Made by a program: the position numbers and the translations under genes. From Oryza sativa Japonica Group (lineage: Eukaryota > Streptophyta > Magnoliopsida > Poales > Poaceae), in NCBI RefSeq assembly GCF_034140825.1, contig NC_089035.1, forward strand, positions 40,395,001-40,459,000: DNA of 64,000 nucleotides. Reading direction: 5' to 3'. The notes below the pieces were generated by a model. The model saw only the letters and a program-made list of their open reading frames with translations. It did no database searches and was not told where the DNA came from. Below, in pieces: positions 55,050-64,000 of the stretch. Numbering within the stretch: position 1 is the first letter of the stretch; each line of letters begins with the position of its first letter.

Positions 55050-58000
55050 TCATTCCAGAAATGTAATGAACATGTCAATCGTTAAACTCACCGTGGAAAG
55101 TCGTGGAACAACAACTGGAGCACCACGGACCTTGTCAAGAGCAAAACTTATCCGCAATGGTCGTCCTAGCATTACCTGTAGAATAAAAAGAAAGACCATG
55201 TTTATTTTCCTGTTTATTTTTCACTGAAACAGTTAATATTACAATCTGTTAGACATTTCTCTTCATCAAACAGTACCTTTCCATCCATAGCATCCTTGGC
55301 GCACTTAGCTTCATACTCGTTTGAGAAGTGCACAAACCCAAAACCTCTTGACCTTCCAGAGTTTTTGTCATACATTATTCTCACTGCATCATCAAATAGT
55401 CTTCATATAATTCTGTTCACTAATACCAGCGTAATGAATATGTAAGGAAGGGATTAAGCATTGCAATTTGTGGGGTAAATAGAATAAACAATAGCAAAAC
55501 ACATGTTGCCACACACATCTTATACCAGGCAAACACCAATATGCCTCCACCAGATAATTCCATGGCATATGCATATTGAGATGTCATCTTTCAGAATAAA
55601 ACTATATGATAGGTGATAAATAATCACGCCACATATGAACCTGCTTCAAACAGAAGCAATAGCCATTGACACTGGGGCATACGCATGAAAAGACATGAAT
55701 GGCAGCATCTATACAAATATGTGGGATAATTTAGACTTACAGAGCAGACAAATGTTCATTGATTGAAGAGAAGTGTTAGTACTTGGTAGATATATATGTC
55801 ATGAAACAAATATAGCTTTCCTCTATGATTATCTATCGAGTGTCAACATTTGTGAACTATATCTGTTGGTGGGAGCATGAAACGTTAACACCTTTAAGGC
55901 AGAAAAGTGGGACAACGCTACTAGATCCTTGAACAAACATCCAAGATAAATTTTAAAGTGGCTGATTAATAGGGACTGCCAGGCTGCCAAATGAAATGGA
56001 AGTGCAAAGCAACACTTGCACATATGTAGAGGTGCACACCCAGCAGCCCCAATATACTGCTCATTTTTTTTTAAAAAAAAAAACTGCCACAGCTGGTATT
56101 TACAGGCTCTATCACCAATTCTTTTTACTATCAATAGTATGTTGTTGTCCTAGCATGTAGGAAAGTCAACATGCACAATCCAGATGAGGGCATAAGGTCA
56201 GATGGAGGATCACCGTAAAAACTCCAAGGCAACTTTTAAAAAGGAAAAAAAAAGACAAATGAAAAAAAGGAAGTAATGAAAAATGAGTATGCACTAAACA
56301 AGCTGCCTTAGACCTTAGTGTGTCAGTACCATTAGAATCCATATTCACGTGTTAGAGATTCCTGGAGCAATAGTGAGTTGAGATGTGATATCGTTGGTCA
56401 TGTTCCATAGACCAAGGCATATTTTTCTTTTAAAGAAAAAGGTCCAAGGCAATCATCTATTTCATCAACTTGCATTTGAAAATCATGCTTGATGCTTTAC
56501 TTTTTCCACAGGAGACTTGGCAACCTGAAAGTGAATACTCAACTTATGCCTGAGATAGATTCCAATAGCTTGAGACAGACAGACAGTGAATACTAATTGT
56601 TTGATGTATCTTCTCTCTTCCCTAGGTAAGAGTTGTTCTACTATCTTCTGCTGTACGGCACTATCTCAATGGAACTAAGCCCTAAAGTTTTCCTTGTAAT
56701 TCGCTTTGCATAACAGGATCTGACAGATTCAGCAGCTCTATATTTGCCAGATGATGCATAAGCATTAGAAAGTAACACAACATGCCCATAATCAAATGAT
56801 TCCGTGGTGAGCACCTTCTTTGCAGCAACTTTAGTAAATTTCATGTCACCATGCAAATGCCCTCCTCCCATCAAAGCCTTCCAAGCATTTGCTCCTAATT
56901 TATTGTGAGTCAAGCTAGCCACTCCTGCTGCTTCCTCCAAGCGGCCAGCTCTTGCCAACATATCAACTATGCATCCGACATGCTCTGGGCATGGAATTAT
57001 TCCCTTGTCATTAACCATTCTTCTAAAGACGAGCATCCCATCATCCACCAGTCCAGAGTGGCTACATGCTAGCAATGTGTTCAAATAAGTCACACTGTCT
57101 TGATCCTCGCTAGATTTCTCCATTTCATTGAAAAGTGATACTGCTTTCTCTCCTTGGCCATTTACACCATAGGATAAAATCATAGTATTCCATGAGACAG
57201 CATTCCGAGAAATCATCTCATCAAACACTTTATGCGCTAAAGTCGCATATCCACACTTACCATAAACTGCAATGAGGGTATTAAGAACAGGTTTGTACAG
57301 ACACAAACCCGATTTGTAACAATATGCATGAAGTTGAATACATAGTTCAAACTTAGCAACCTCATAGCAAGCAAGCAATAAGGTGACCAGTGTCACAGAA
57401 TCAATCATAAAGGAACCTTCATGCCTCATCTTCGCAAAGAGATACATCCCTTCTAGGGCATATCCATTTTCTATATACGCTGACACCATTGCCGTCCATG
57501 AAACCAAGCTTTTCTCCATTGTACCATCAAACAACAGTCTTGCAGAACTTAAATCCTCACATTTAGAATACATTGTGATTAACGAGTTAACTGCAGGAAG
57601 CTCACCACTGAACCCACAGATTACAATCTCGTTATGAACCAACTTTCCTATCCTTCCATCACCCAGATGTGCACAAGCTTGCGCCACTGTAACCAATGCT
57701 ACCCTATCAGGCACTATGCCACTCAACCTCATCTGAACAAACATATGTATAACTTCAATAGCCTGGGCTTCCTCAAGAAGGAAACCCATCATCATCGTCC
57801 AAGAAACAACATCATTAACAGCGATCTTTTTGAAAATCTCTCTTCCAATCGCAAGACTACCAAAGCTCAAGTACATACCCAAGATTGAGTTTGTCACTGA
57901 GACATCTGAATCAAGCCCAATCTTGACTGAATAAGCATGTGCACTCTCACACAATCCAAGGTCACCACAACCAGCAGAAGCCTGAGCAATGCTAATCATA

Positions 58001-59008
58001 GTCACAACATTATGAACTGGTCCAAATGAAAACAGCAACCTCTTGAAAACCAGCAATGCTTCCTCAAACAGATCGTTGTGCACTAGACCAGAAATCAATG
58101 CATTCCAAGTAACTATACCAGGATCCCTCATTTCACCAAACAATGCCCAGGCCTTCGTAGGACGTCCACATTTCGCATAGGAATCAAGCAATGCGGTCCG
58201 AACAAAAGGATTGGATTCCAACAGGCTCTTCATAGCCCACCCATGGATGCACTCAGCAAGCACCAAGTTGCCCATCCCAGCAGCTGCTATTAAAGCACCA
58301 ACCAATGTGAACGAGTTGGGGCTCACCCCCACCCTCATCATACCAACAAACAGCCTGACAGCCTCGCCAAACAACCCGCTCTTCGCATGCCGGTAGATTG
58401 CAGCCGAGCATGCGACCAAATCCCTAACAGGCATTTCATCGAACATTTGGCGAGGTCGCGCGCGAGCGGAACACCCACTTCCTCCTCCGAGCCGTTTCAT
58501 CGAACACCTACCGCGCACACCATCTGAACCCTCCCCCAGTCCCCCACCGACAACCACTCAATAGGTTATTCTCTAGACCCTGAAACGAAACTGTTTCAAG
58601 TGACAAAAGGTCGCGATTCGGGGATTACCTTCGGTGACGGTGCCGAAGGAGGAGAAGGCGTCCGTCAGCGACCGCTCGTCCGCGGACCACGACAACCCTA
58701 CGCCCGCGCGCGCAATCGCGCGAGAGAGAAAGCGTAGCAAAGCAACAAGGTGAGAACCATGGAACAGAGTGGGGATTGGATTGCGGGGAAGGAAACGGAG
58801 GCGGGAGAGCAGAGGCTTTACCGGCGACGAAGAGCTTCGAGTTGGAGGGCGGCGTCGGTGGCGGTGGAGGATGCGGAGGAGGAGGGGGCGACTCGTCGGG
58901 TGGTGGATCGGCGGTGGCGGCGGCGGAGAGAGCGCGGCCGAGGTGGCGGTGGTGGTGGTGGCTGAGAGGAGCGAAGCGGAGGCGGGAGAGCAGCGCACGA
59001 GCCGCCAT
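55050..59008 (-). CDS. Organelle-targeted RRM RNA-binding protein with a host intron containing a PPR gene
   Basis: Minus-strand exons: 59008-58822, 58697-58629, 55383-55277, 55175-55050; all junctions are in phase (162 aa). Exon 1 encodes an Arg/Ala/Ser-rich mitochondrial or plastid presequence (MAARALLSRLRFAPLSHHHH), a Pro-rich spacer and RNP2 (KLFVAG). Exon 2 gives LSWSADERSLTDAFSSFGTV, exon 3 RNP1 (RSRGFGFVHF) and exon 4 the end of the RRM (LGRPLRISFALDKVRGAPVV). It resembles the single-RRM organellar RNA-binding proteins (ORRM or mitochondrial GR-RBP) that assist RNA editing or splicing. The 3' end is uncertain: TTTCCACG|GTGAGT at 55092 is a good donor, so a further exon may exist; read straight through, the protein stops at 55050. 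The 3245-bp second intron (55384-58628) contains a whole PPR gene on the same strand. Confidence 0.8.
55384..56640. other. Intronic DNA 3' of the nested PPR gene
   Basis: No gene seen; AT-rich, with A-runs at 56073-56083 and 56246-56253. Probably the 3' UTR of the PPR gene and remainder of the RRM intron. Confidence 0.4.
56641..58500 (-). CDS. PLS-class pentatricopeptide repeat protein nested in the RRM intron
   Basis: Intronless, 619 aa from the ATG at 58500. The frame is open to 58559, where a stop precedes it, so no upstream ATG is available. PPR repeats in PLS order: VRDLVACSAAIYRHAKSGLF, IVTWNALISGLVHNDLFEEA, VVSWTMMMGFLLEEAQAIEV, LVSWTAMVSAYIENGYALEG, AVSWNTMILSYGVNGQGEKA, SVTYLNTLLACSHSGLVDDG. 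An E-type end (VGCIVDMLARAGRLEEAAGV, HVVLLSNAYASSGKYRAAES) follows, without DYW. Likely an organellar RNA-processing or editing factor. The N-terminus begins inside the first repeat (RQMFDEMPVRD) with only about 20 residues before it, so it lacks an obvious targeting peptide. This is odd for a PPR protein, since the host gene supplies one just upstream. Confidence 0.9.
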   Translation of the reverse strand: MKRLGGGSGCSARARPRQMFDEMPVRDLVACSAAIYRHAKSGLFGEAVRLFVGMMRVGVSPNSFTLVGALIAAAGMGNLVLAECIHGWAMKSLLESNPFVRTALLDSYAKCGRPTKAWALFGEMRDPGIVTWNALISGLVHNDLFEEALLVFKRLLFSFGPVHNVVTMISIAQASAGCGDLGLCESAHAYSVKIGLDSDVSVTNSILGMYLSFGSLAIGREIFKKIAVNDVVSWTMMMGFLLEEAQAIEVIHMFVQMRLSGIVPDRVALVTVAQACAHLGDGRIGKLVHNEIVICGFSGELPAVNSLITMYSKCEDLSSARLLFDGTMEKSLVSWTAMVSAYIENGYALEGMYLFAKMRHEGSFMIDSVTLVTLLLACYEVAKFELCIQLHAYCYKSGLCLYKPVLNTLIAVYGKCGYATLAHKVFDEMISRNAVSWNTMILSYGVNGQGEKAVSLFNEMEKSSEDQDSVTYLNTLLACSHSGLVDDGMLVFRRMVNDKGIIPCPEHVGCIVDMLARAGRLEEAAGVASLTHNKLGANAWKALMGGGHLHGDMKFTKVAAKKVLTTESFDYGHVVLLSNAYASSGKYRAAESVRSCYAKRITRKTLGLSSIEIVPYSRR

Positions 59009-59198
59009 GGCGGCGGCGGAGACTGCAGCTGCGACGGCTGGGTTAATCGCGAGCACGGCGGCGCCGCGATACTCAAAGTGAACCACGTCAGGGTCGGGAG
59101 AGGAAAGAGGCCTCAAGGCTGCGTGGGCTATAGCCTGAGCCCCGAGGACTCAAGTTTCGAAGCCCACCAAGAATCCTAGCAGACCTTGGCTGCTATCC
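59009..59198 (-). promoter_or_regulatory. Upstream region of the RRM gene
   Basis: The 190 bp between the RRM ATG and the MULE at 59199 must hold the core promoter; no TATA box is evident. The last nine bases (59190-59198) are the MULE target duplication. Confidence 0.4.
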
Positions 59199-60364
59199 GG
59201 AAAAAGTATACTTTGACTCCCTCAACTATGACACGAGTATGATTCATGACCTCCAACCATAAAACCAGGTATATCGACTCCTTCAACTATCAAATCCAAT
59301 GCAAACTATATCCTTGAGTGGTTTTGGAAGCGGTTTTGGCTGACGTGGCGCCTATATGGCGGTGTTGACCCGGTTTTCGTCTCATGTGTCGCTTATGTGG
59401 CATTAGAGTAAAAAATATATGTGGGACCGACATATCATTCATACAAAAAAAAAGTGGGACACATGTCCTCTTCCTCCTTCCCTTCTTCCTCTCCTCTCTT
59501 CTCTCTCCTTCCTCTTCCTCCCCCCTCTTCCTCCTCTTCCTCTTCCTGCGGCGGCGAGCAAGGGGGTACCCGTTCTGCAACGAGACGCTGGCAGCGGTGG
59601 GCGGGAGCAGGAGTGGCAGTGGCGGGCGGGAGGGCGAGCGAGGACTAGAGCGGCGACGGGCGGCGACGACCGTCGGCGGTGGACATGAGGGTGCCGGAGT
59701 GATGGCGGTGGAGGCCGTTGTTGCCTCCCTCACCGCGGGTGACCCCGCCGACCTCCGTCCCTTGCTCGCCACCGCCACACCAACATTCCCCTCCCTCCGC
59801 ATCTCTTACGCGCCCAACTTGCCACTTTTCCTCTCTATTTTTCTTGGCTCCGGCCTTGCCGTCCCTTCTTGCTCGTCCTCAAGCCGTCATTCGGCGATTC
59901 CACCGGCAGCAGAGACGACTCAGCGTTGACGACGTCGACCCCCGCCGTGGCCACTTCATCGTCTACGGAGGTGACAATGGGGAGCGTCATCCCAGTGTAG
60001 GGTGACGTAACGATAAGGAGAGCGAGAAGGGGGAAGATGGGAATGAGAGATATGATGACATGTGGGGTACATATGTCACTGTGTCCCATAATATTTATTT
60101 GTGAATGACATATAGGTCCCACATATTTTTTTGCTTTTAGTTTTTTATTCTAATACAACATAAGCGACACGTCGACACACGTGGGACAAAGACCGGGTCA
60201 ACACCGCCACGTAGGCACCACTTGAACCAAAACCGCTTCCAAAACCACCAAAAGATATAGTTTGTATCGGTTTTGATAGTTAGAGTCCATATACCCAGTT
60301 TTGTGGTTGAAGGTCATGAATCATACTCGGGCCATACTTGAGGGAGTCAAAGTATACTTTTTCC
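59199..60364. mobile_element. Non-autonomous MULE with about 270-bp terminal inverted repeats
   Basis: The ends GGAAAAAGTATACTTTGACT and its complement (60345-60364) are flanked by a perfect 9-bp duplication CTGCTATCC (59190-59198, 60365-60373), diagnostic of Mutator. The TIRs stay alignable through ACCGGGT/GTCAACACCGCC and TGGGACC. The interior (about 59480-60050) is GC-rich and may be captured sequence; no transposase. It shares TIR blocks (GACTCC, ACCCGGTTTT, GTGGCATTA) with 685-2242, so both belong to one family. Confidence 0.92.
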
Positions 60365-60373
60365 CTGCTATCC

Positions 60374-60740
60374 TCATTATGCCTATCCGGCCCGTAGATC
60401 ATAGCCCAAAAGAAGCCCAACAGGGCAGCAGCAAGCAGACACAGACTCACCCTATAAAGACACACACATATCCTACTCTAGATGTACATTCGGAAGATTG
60501 GACCAAATTGGAGTGGCATATAATATAGTTATATGCTATAGCGCATGATTCGGATATGATATTTCTAAAACTGTGAATGATGCAATTTTTAGGTGGATTG
60601 TTTGACAAAGTTCTATTTGGACAATATGATTTGATATTCTAATCTATTTATTTTATATTATAAGTCGTTTTGATTTTTTTAGTTAAAAGTAAATTTATAG
60701 AAAAATATAGTAGTATTTCCAACACAAAATAAGCATATTA
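60374..60740. other. Intergenic spacer
   Basis: AT-rich, no gene seen. Confidence 0.35.
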
Positions 60741-60998
60741 CTCCCTCCCCCGCATTCAATTAGACACGGTCAAATTTAGCACGGTTTCCAAAATTAATTT
60801 TTAACTCTAAATTTATCATATATTACAATGTTTGTAGCAACAAAATCATAATCATATAAAATATATTCAATGTTAAATTCAATAAAATTAATTGTTTTAG
60901 ATATTGCTAAATTTTTCTATGATACTGATCTAACTTAAAAAATAGTTTGACCAAGAAAAATTCAAAACAACTTATAATATAAAATAAAACTGAGGGAG
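60741..60998. mobile_element. Stowaway-like MITE
   Basis: A 258-bp element starting CTCCCTCCCCCGCATTC and ending ACTGAGGGAG, with TA on both sides (60739-60740, 60999-61000). Its termini are more diverged than those of the 45478 copy. Confidence 0.65.
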
Positions 60999-61889
60999 TA
61001 CAAATTAGTACGGAAAACAATCACGGACACAGGGACGCTTGACGGCTTGAGTAAAGCAATCTTGCTAATTAATTCATCGTATGCGGAAATACACTGGCTG
61101 ATATCCAAGGCAACGAAAGAACAAGGATCACATACTGCAACAAAAGAACTGGAGTAGTAGAAGGCTAGAAGCTAGCCCTACCAGGTGACACGCAACTTTC
61201 AGTTTATACTGTACGTACGGTGCTTTGCCACCGGCAGTACAGTAGCCTCCAGGTAGCAGAGATGCGTTGCTTCTCTGTAACGAGCATTAGCTGTTATGTC
61301 ACTCTTCCTAAGCTTGCTTTCATCCATCTCAAGAAAACGGCGTTCCTGCACCTAATGCACTAATTACCCTATACTCAGTAGCAGACCAGAGTGAGAGGCC
61401 GAGAGCAATGCCAGGTGCAAAAACCATCTTAAATCACACGCAAAAATCTTGACTTGACAGGCAGAATCATTCATCATTTCGTCAAAGGAAAACTCAGCTA
61501 CCACCACTGCACTGTAACCACCGAGACATTCAGAATTAAGCAACGAATTCGATCTGAAAGTGCATGTCTAGGACAATTAATCATTAGCTCAAAGGAATTG
61601 ATCAGCTGGTGTGTTTCAGGCAAACAAGTAAACAACAGAATTCAGTAGTACATAAATATATATCAGCGCGTCTCCATGTATAGAGAATCGATTATATAGG
61701 TTTGAATAAACATTATGCGACCGAAGAACAGGAAGAAAAAGAGAAAAAAGAAAGTGTGACAAGCTCAAAACAAATTAAAAGGCGTTTAACGATGACGACA
61801 CATTGAATCATTTCTAGAAGCAACAGCGCATCTGACTTGGCTTAGCTAGCAGCTAACATGTTTCTGAAGCCCTTTTTTAGTTCCACACA
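60999..61889. other. Intergenic and 3' UTR region of the RhoGDI gene
   Basis: No gene seen; the stretch nearest 61889 is the likely 3' UTR. Confidence 0.35.
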
Positions 61890-63188
61890 TCATTGGATGG
61901 TTGGCCACTCCTTCCTAATCTCAAAGTAGTAACTCATCTCCAAGTAGCATTTGCCATCATCATCAACAAACTGATTTAACAGAAAAAATTACAGCCATGG
62001 TTAGTAAGGTAATTACCTCGATTAACACATCAGAGCTGAACTTGATGAGTTTGAATACCTTTAGTTTAGCAGAATAGGAACCTCTTGCGAACATGCCAGC
62101 TGGGGTGGTCTCCTCTTCACCCTCATATGTGTAGGGCTCTAGCTGGGGACTGAATGTCCCCAGCATCACCTTCTGGTTCTCAACTGCAAGTCAGAATGCA
62201 CATATATGACACATCATATGACATTATTGGAGTTCATTGTTCCATAGATAAAAGAATACCTTAAATGCATAATTAAATTTCTCTTAATTAACATATTTCT
62301 TTACTGAAGAATGTAGGAAAATCCTCGAATAAAATGACCTAATGATCTAAGATCAGTATCTAAAATGGCATGTCGTCGTTATATTTATGAAGAGATTGCA
62401 GCACATACATGAAGATCATATGGGAAATTTAATGGAACGATCAATTTGTGCCGTTGTTTCTAGAAATTCAAGCGCCATTTTATCTGATCTACAAAATAAA
62501 ATACGCAGGTTCAAGTCGTGCGTTGTGTGTCACCTCTTACTCCAGTCTTCCAGACAGTGTTGGTGTACTTGAGGCCTGACACGATGTTGTTGGAGACGAT
62601 GAAGCTGAAGCGGAAGCTGTAAGTGCTCCCGTCCTTGAGCGCGAAGGCGTAGCCCTTCTCGTCGGGGACGAACGGGATCGGCAGTACAAGGTCCGGCCTA
62701 TCCGGCGACAGGATGGTCAGGTTCAGCACCTTCACCTCCGGCTCAGCAGTCTCTGCATATCCATGCGCACGCCCAAAATGTCGTTACAGATCGCACATCA
62801 AGAATGTGTCAACGAATTCAGGCGAGAAGCATATATAATGATGAATTGGAAACAAGCGTAGATAGATACCTCCAAGCTGTTCAGTATCAACCTGCCCGAG
62901 GAGTTGCTCCTTCCACCTCCTCAGGCTCTCATCATCCTGCATTCGCAGAAAAGTTAAAACTATATTCAGACTCAATTAGCATCAGATCAACAACAATGGA
63001 GGAATGCAGTGGATTATATTACGTACCTTGTCGAGCTCGAGCTGCTCCTTGAGGGGGACCTGGGGGCCGAGCACGACGGCGCGCTTGTTGCCCTCCTCGT
63101 CCTCCTCCTCCTCCTCGACGTCGTTCACGTCGGGGTTCCTGCCCGACGCGGTCTGCTCATGCTCCTTCTCCTTGTCCTTACTGTCCAT
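61890..63188 (-). CDS. Rho GDP-dissociation inhibitor (RhoGDI)
   Basis: Minus-strand exons: 63188-63027, 62936-62870, 62752-62534, 62183-62059, 61970-61890 (654 nt, 217 aa), all GT-AG and in phase. The N-terminus is flexible and acidic (a run of Glu/Asp, VEEEEEDEEGNK). It is followed by the GDI arm (LGPQVPLKEQLELDKDDESL, RRWKEQLLG) that contacts the GTPase switch regions. The immunoglobulin-like domain then binds the prenyl group (YSFRFSFIVSNNIVSGLKYT, MLGTFSPQLEPYTYEGEEET, ARGSYSAKLKFVDDDG, and FEIRKEWPT at the end). In plants it extracts ROP GTPases from the plasma membrane and focuses polar growth, for example of root hairs. About 450 bp upstream lies a CT microsatellite. Confidence 0.93.
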
Positions 63189-63631
63189 GGGCGCGCGCGC
63201 GCGGCCGGCCGGTTGGTGGTGGCTCGCGGACGGACGACGGCGGACGGAGCTAGCGAGGTAGCAGCCTACAGATTAACCGATCGATCGCGCGCTGCGGTGG
63301 GTGGCGCTCCGTATGTATGGGTGAGGGGGAGGGAGCGGCTGGGCGCGAGGGGTGGAGGGCCGCGGGATCGATCGAGCGCGCGGTGGTGGTGGTAAGTACG
63401 TGGTGTGCGTCGCGGGGGGCGAGGAAAGGGTCGTGGCGTGCAGGAGAAACGCGCGGCCGCGGCGGGACGGGAGAGGGTGCCAAGTGTGCGCGCGGCCGGC
63501 GCCTCCGCGGCGCGCGCGCGCGGGATGTCCGCTCGATCGATCGCTCGCTCTCTCGTCGATCTTAGCAGCTTGCTCGATCGTTGGCTCCTGGCTGCTATTG
63601 TGGTTGGCGGGCCTTTTGCGTTCGAGTTCTT

Positions 63632-63704
<73 letters not shown>

Positions 63705-64000
63705 TTTTCCCATGTTACATGCTCTCTCTTGCGCTCCATATCCTCGCTCCTCTTCATGCAACGAACGACTTCATTAACGAACTTTAAATGATATTTTATC
63801 TTAAATTATACTTATCTAATATGTAATCCGAATACAGCGCCCTATTTGTTACAATTAAATCTCTACTAGTACAAAATATCATGTAATTATATTCTAATAA
63901 AAAATGTTTAGATGGTTAAAATATTGTGTTTTATACCGGACAGTGAAATATTTCAACAGATATTTTATTGTGACGTTGCAATTACTAAAACGATTTTGCT
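63189..64000. other. Upstream region of RhoGDI
   Basis: GC-rich to about 63630, then the CT repeat, then AT-rich to the window end. Overlapping frames around 63266-63791 are products of the dinucleotide repeat and GC-rich DNA; no gene supported. Confidence 0.4.
63637..63700. repeat. (CT)n microsatellite, about 32 units
   Basis: Uninterrupted CT dinucleotides. On the RhoGDI coding strand this is a GA repeat in the distal promoter or 5' UTR, where GAGA-binding BBR/BPC factors may bind. Confidence 0.95.

Noticed and set aside
58769-59179. Gly/Arg-rich plus-strand frames at the RRM first exon
   Set aside because: Shadow translation of the GC-rich presequence exon on the other strand.
63266-63761. 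Arg/Glu repeat protein on the minus strand
   Set aside because: Product of translating the CT microsatellite; no flanking domain.

Overview
The window looks like plant nuclear DNA from a grass, most likely rice (Oryza). Gene structures have GT-AG introns, start codons are GC-rich, and the intergenic space is packed with rice-type DNA transposons (Stowaway and Tourist MITEs, MULEs, hAT, CACTA, a Helitron). The chloroplast thioredoxin f gene here encodes 187 aa with the grass-type sequence; assignment to rice chromosome 1 is my recollection, not something the sequence proves.

Layout. 1-267 is the 3' part of a Ty3/gypsy-type LTR. 685-2242 is a small long-TIR MULE. 2396-3229 is a single-exon type I MADS-like gene. 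3986-4784 is a foldback MITE-like element. 5011-12435 is a 7.4 kb Mutator-like element with a perfect 10-bp target duplication. It carries three genes on one strand: a mudrA-type transposase, a plant-mobile-domain gene and a gene for a protein with two GRF-type zinc fingers. The first two are broken by in-frame TAG codons; the third is open. 12606-16285 is the SNAPC3/SRD2 homologue (11 exons, 593 aa). 17281-19302 encodes a plastid-type DUF2358 protein (312 aa). 20298-22860 (minus) and 29168-30739 (plus) are two DC1-domain genes in head-to-head orientation; their spacer holds a CACTA element and a Helitron that landed inside a Stowaway MITE. LINE fragments lie at 31001-32345. 34151-35030 is thioredoxin f. 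36389-37990 (minus) is an intronless PLS-class PPR gene. 41423-41899 (minus) is a DUF538 secreted protein gene. 50003-54392 is an NPF (NRT1/PTR) transporter gene of 600 aa. 55050-59008 (minus) is an organellar RRM protein gene whose 3.2 kb second intron contains a complete PPR gene (56641-58500) on the same strand. 59199-60364 is a second long-TIR MULE with a 9-bp target duplication. 61890-63188 (minus) is a RhoGDI gene.

The host genes are unrelated housekeeping or regulatory functions; I see no pathway cluster. The most notable object is the three-gene MULE. Next come the PPR-in-intron arrangement, which may share a promoter with the RRM gene, and the datable nested insertions. Exon models were built by hand from splice signals and checked for reading-frame continuity; no alignment or expression data were available.
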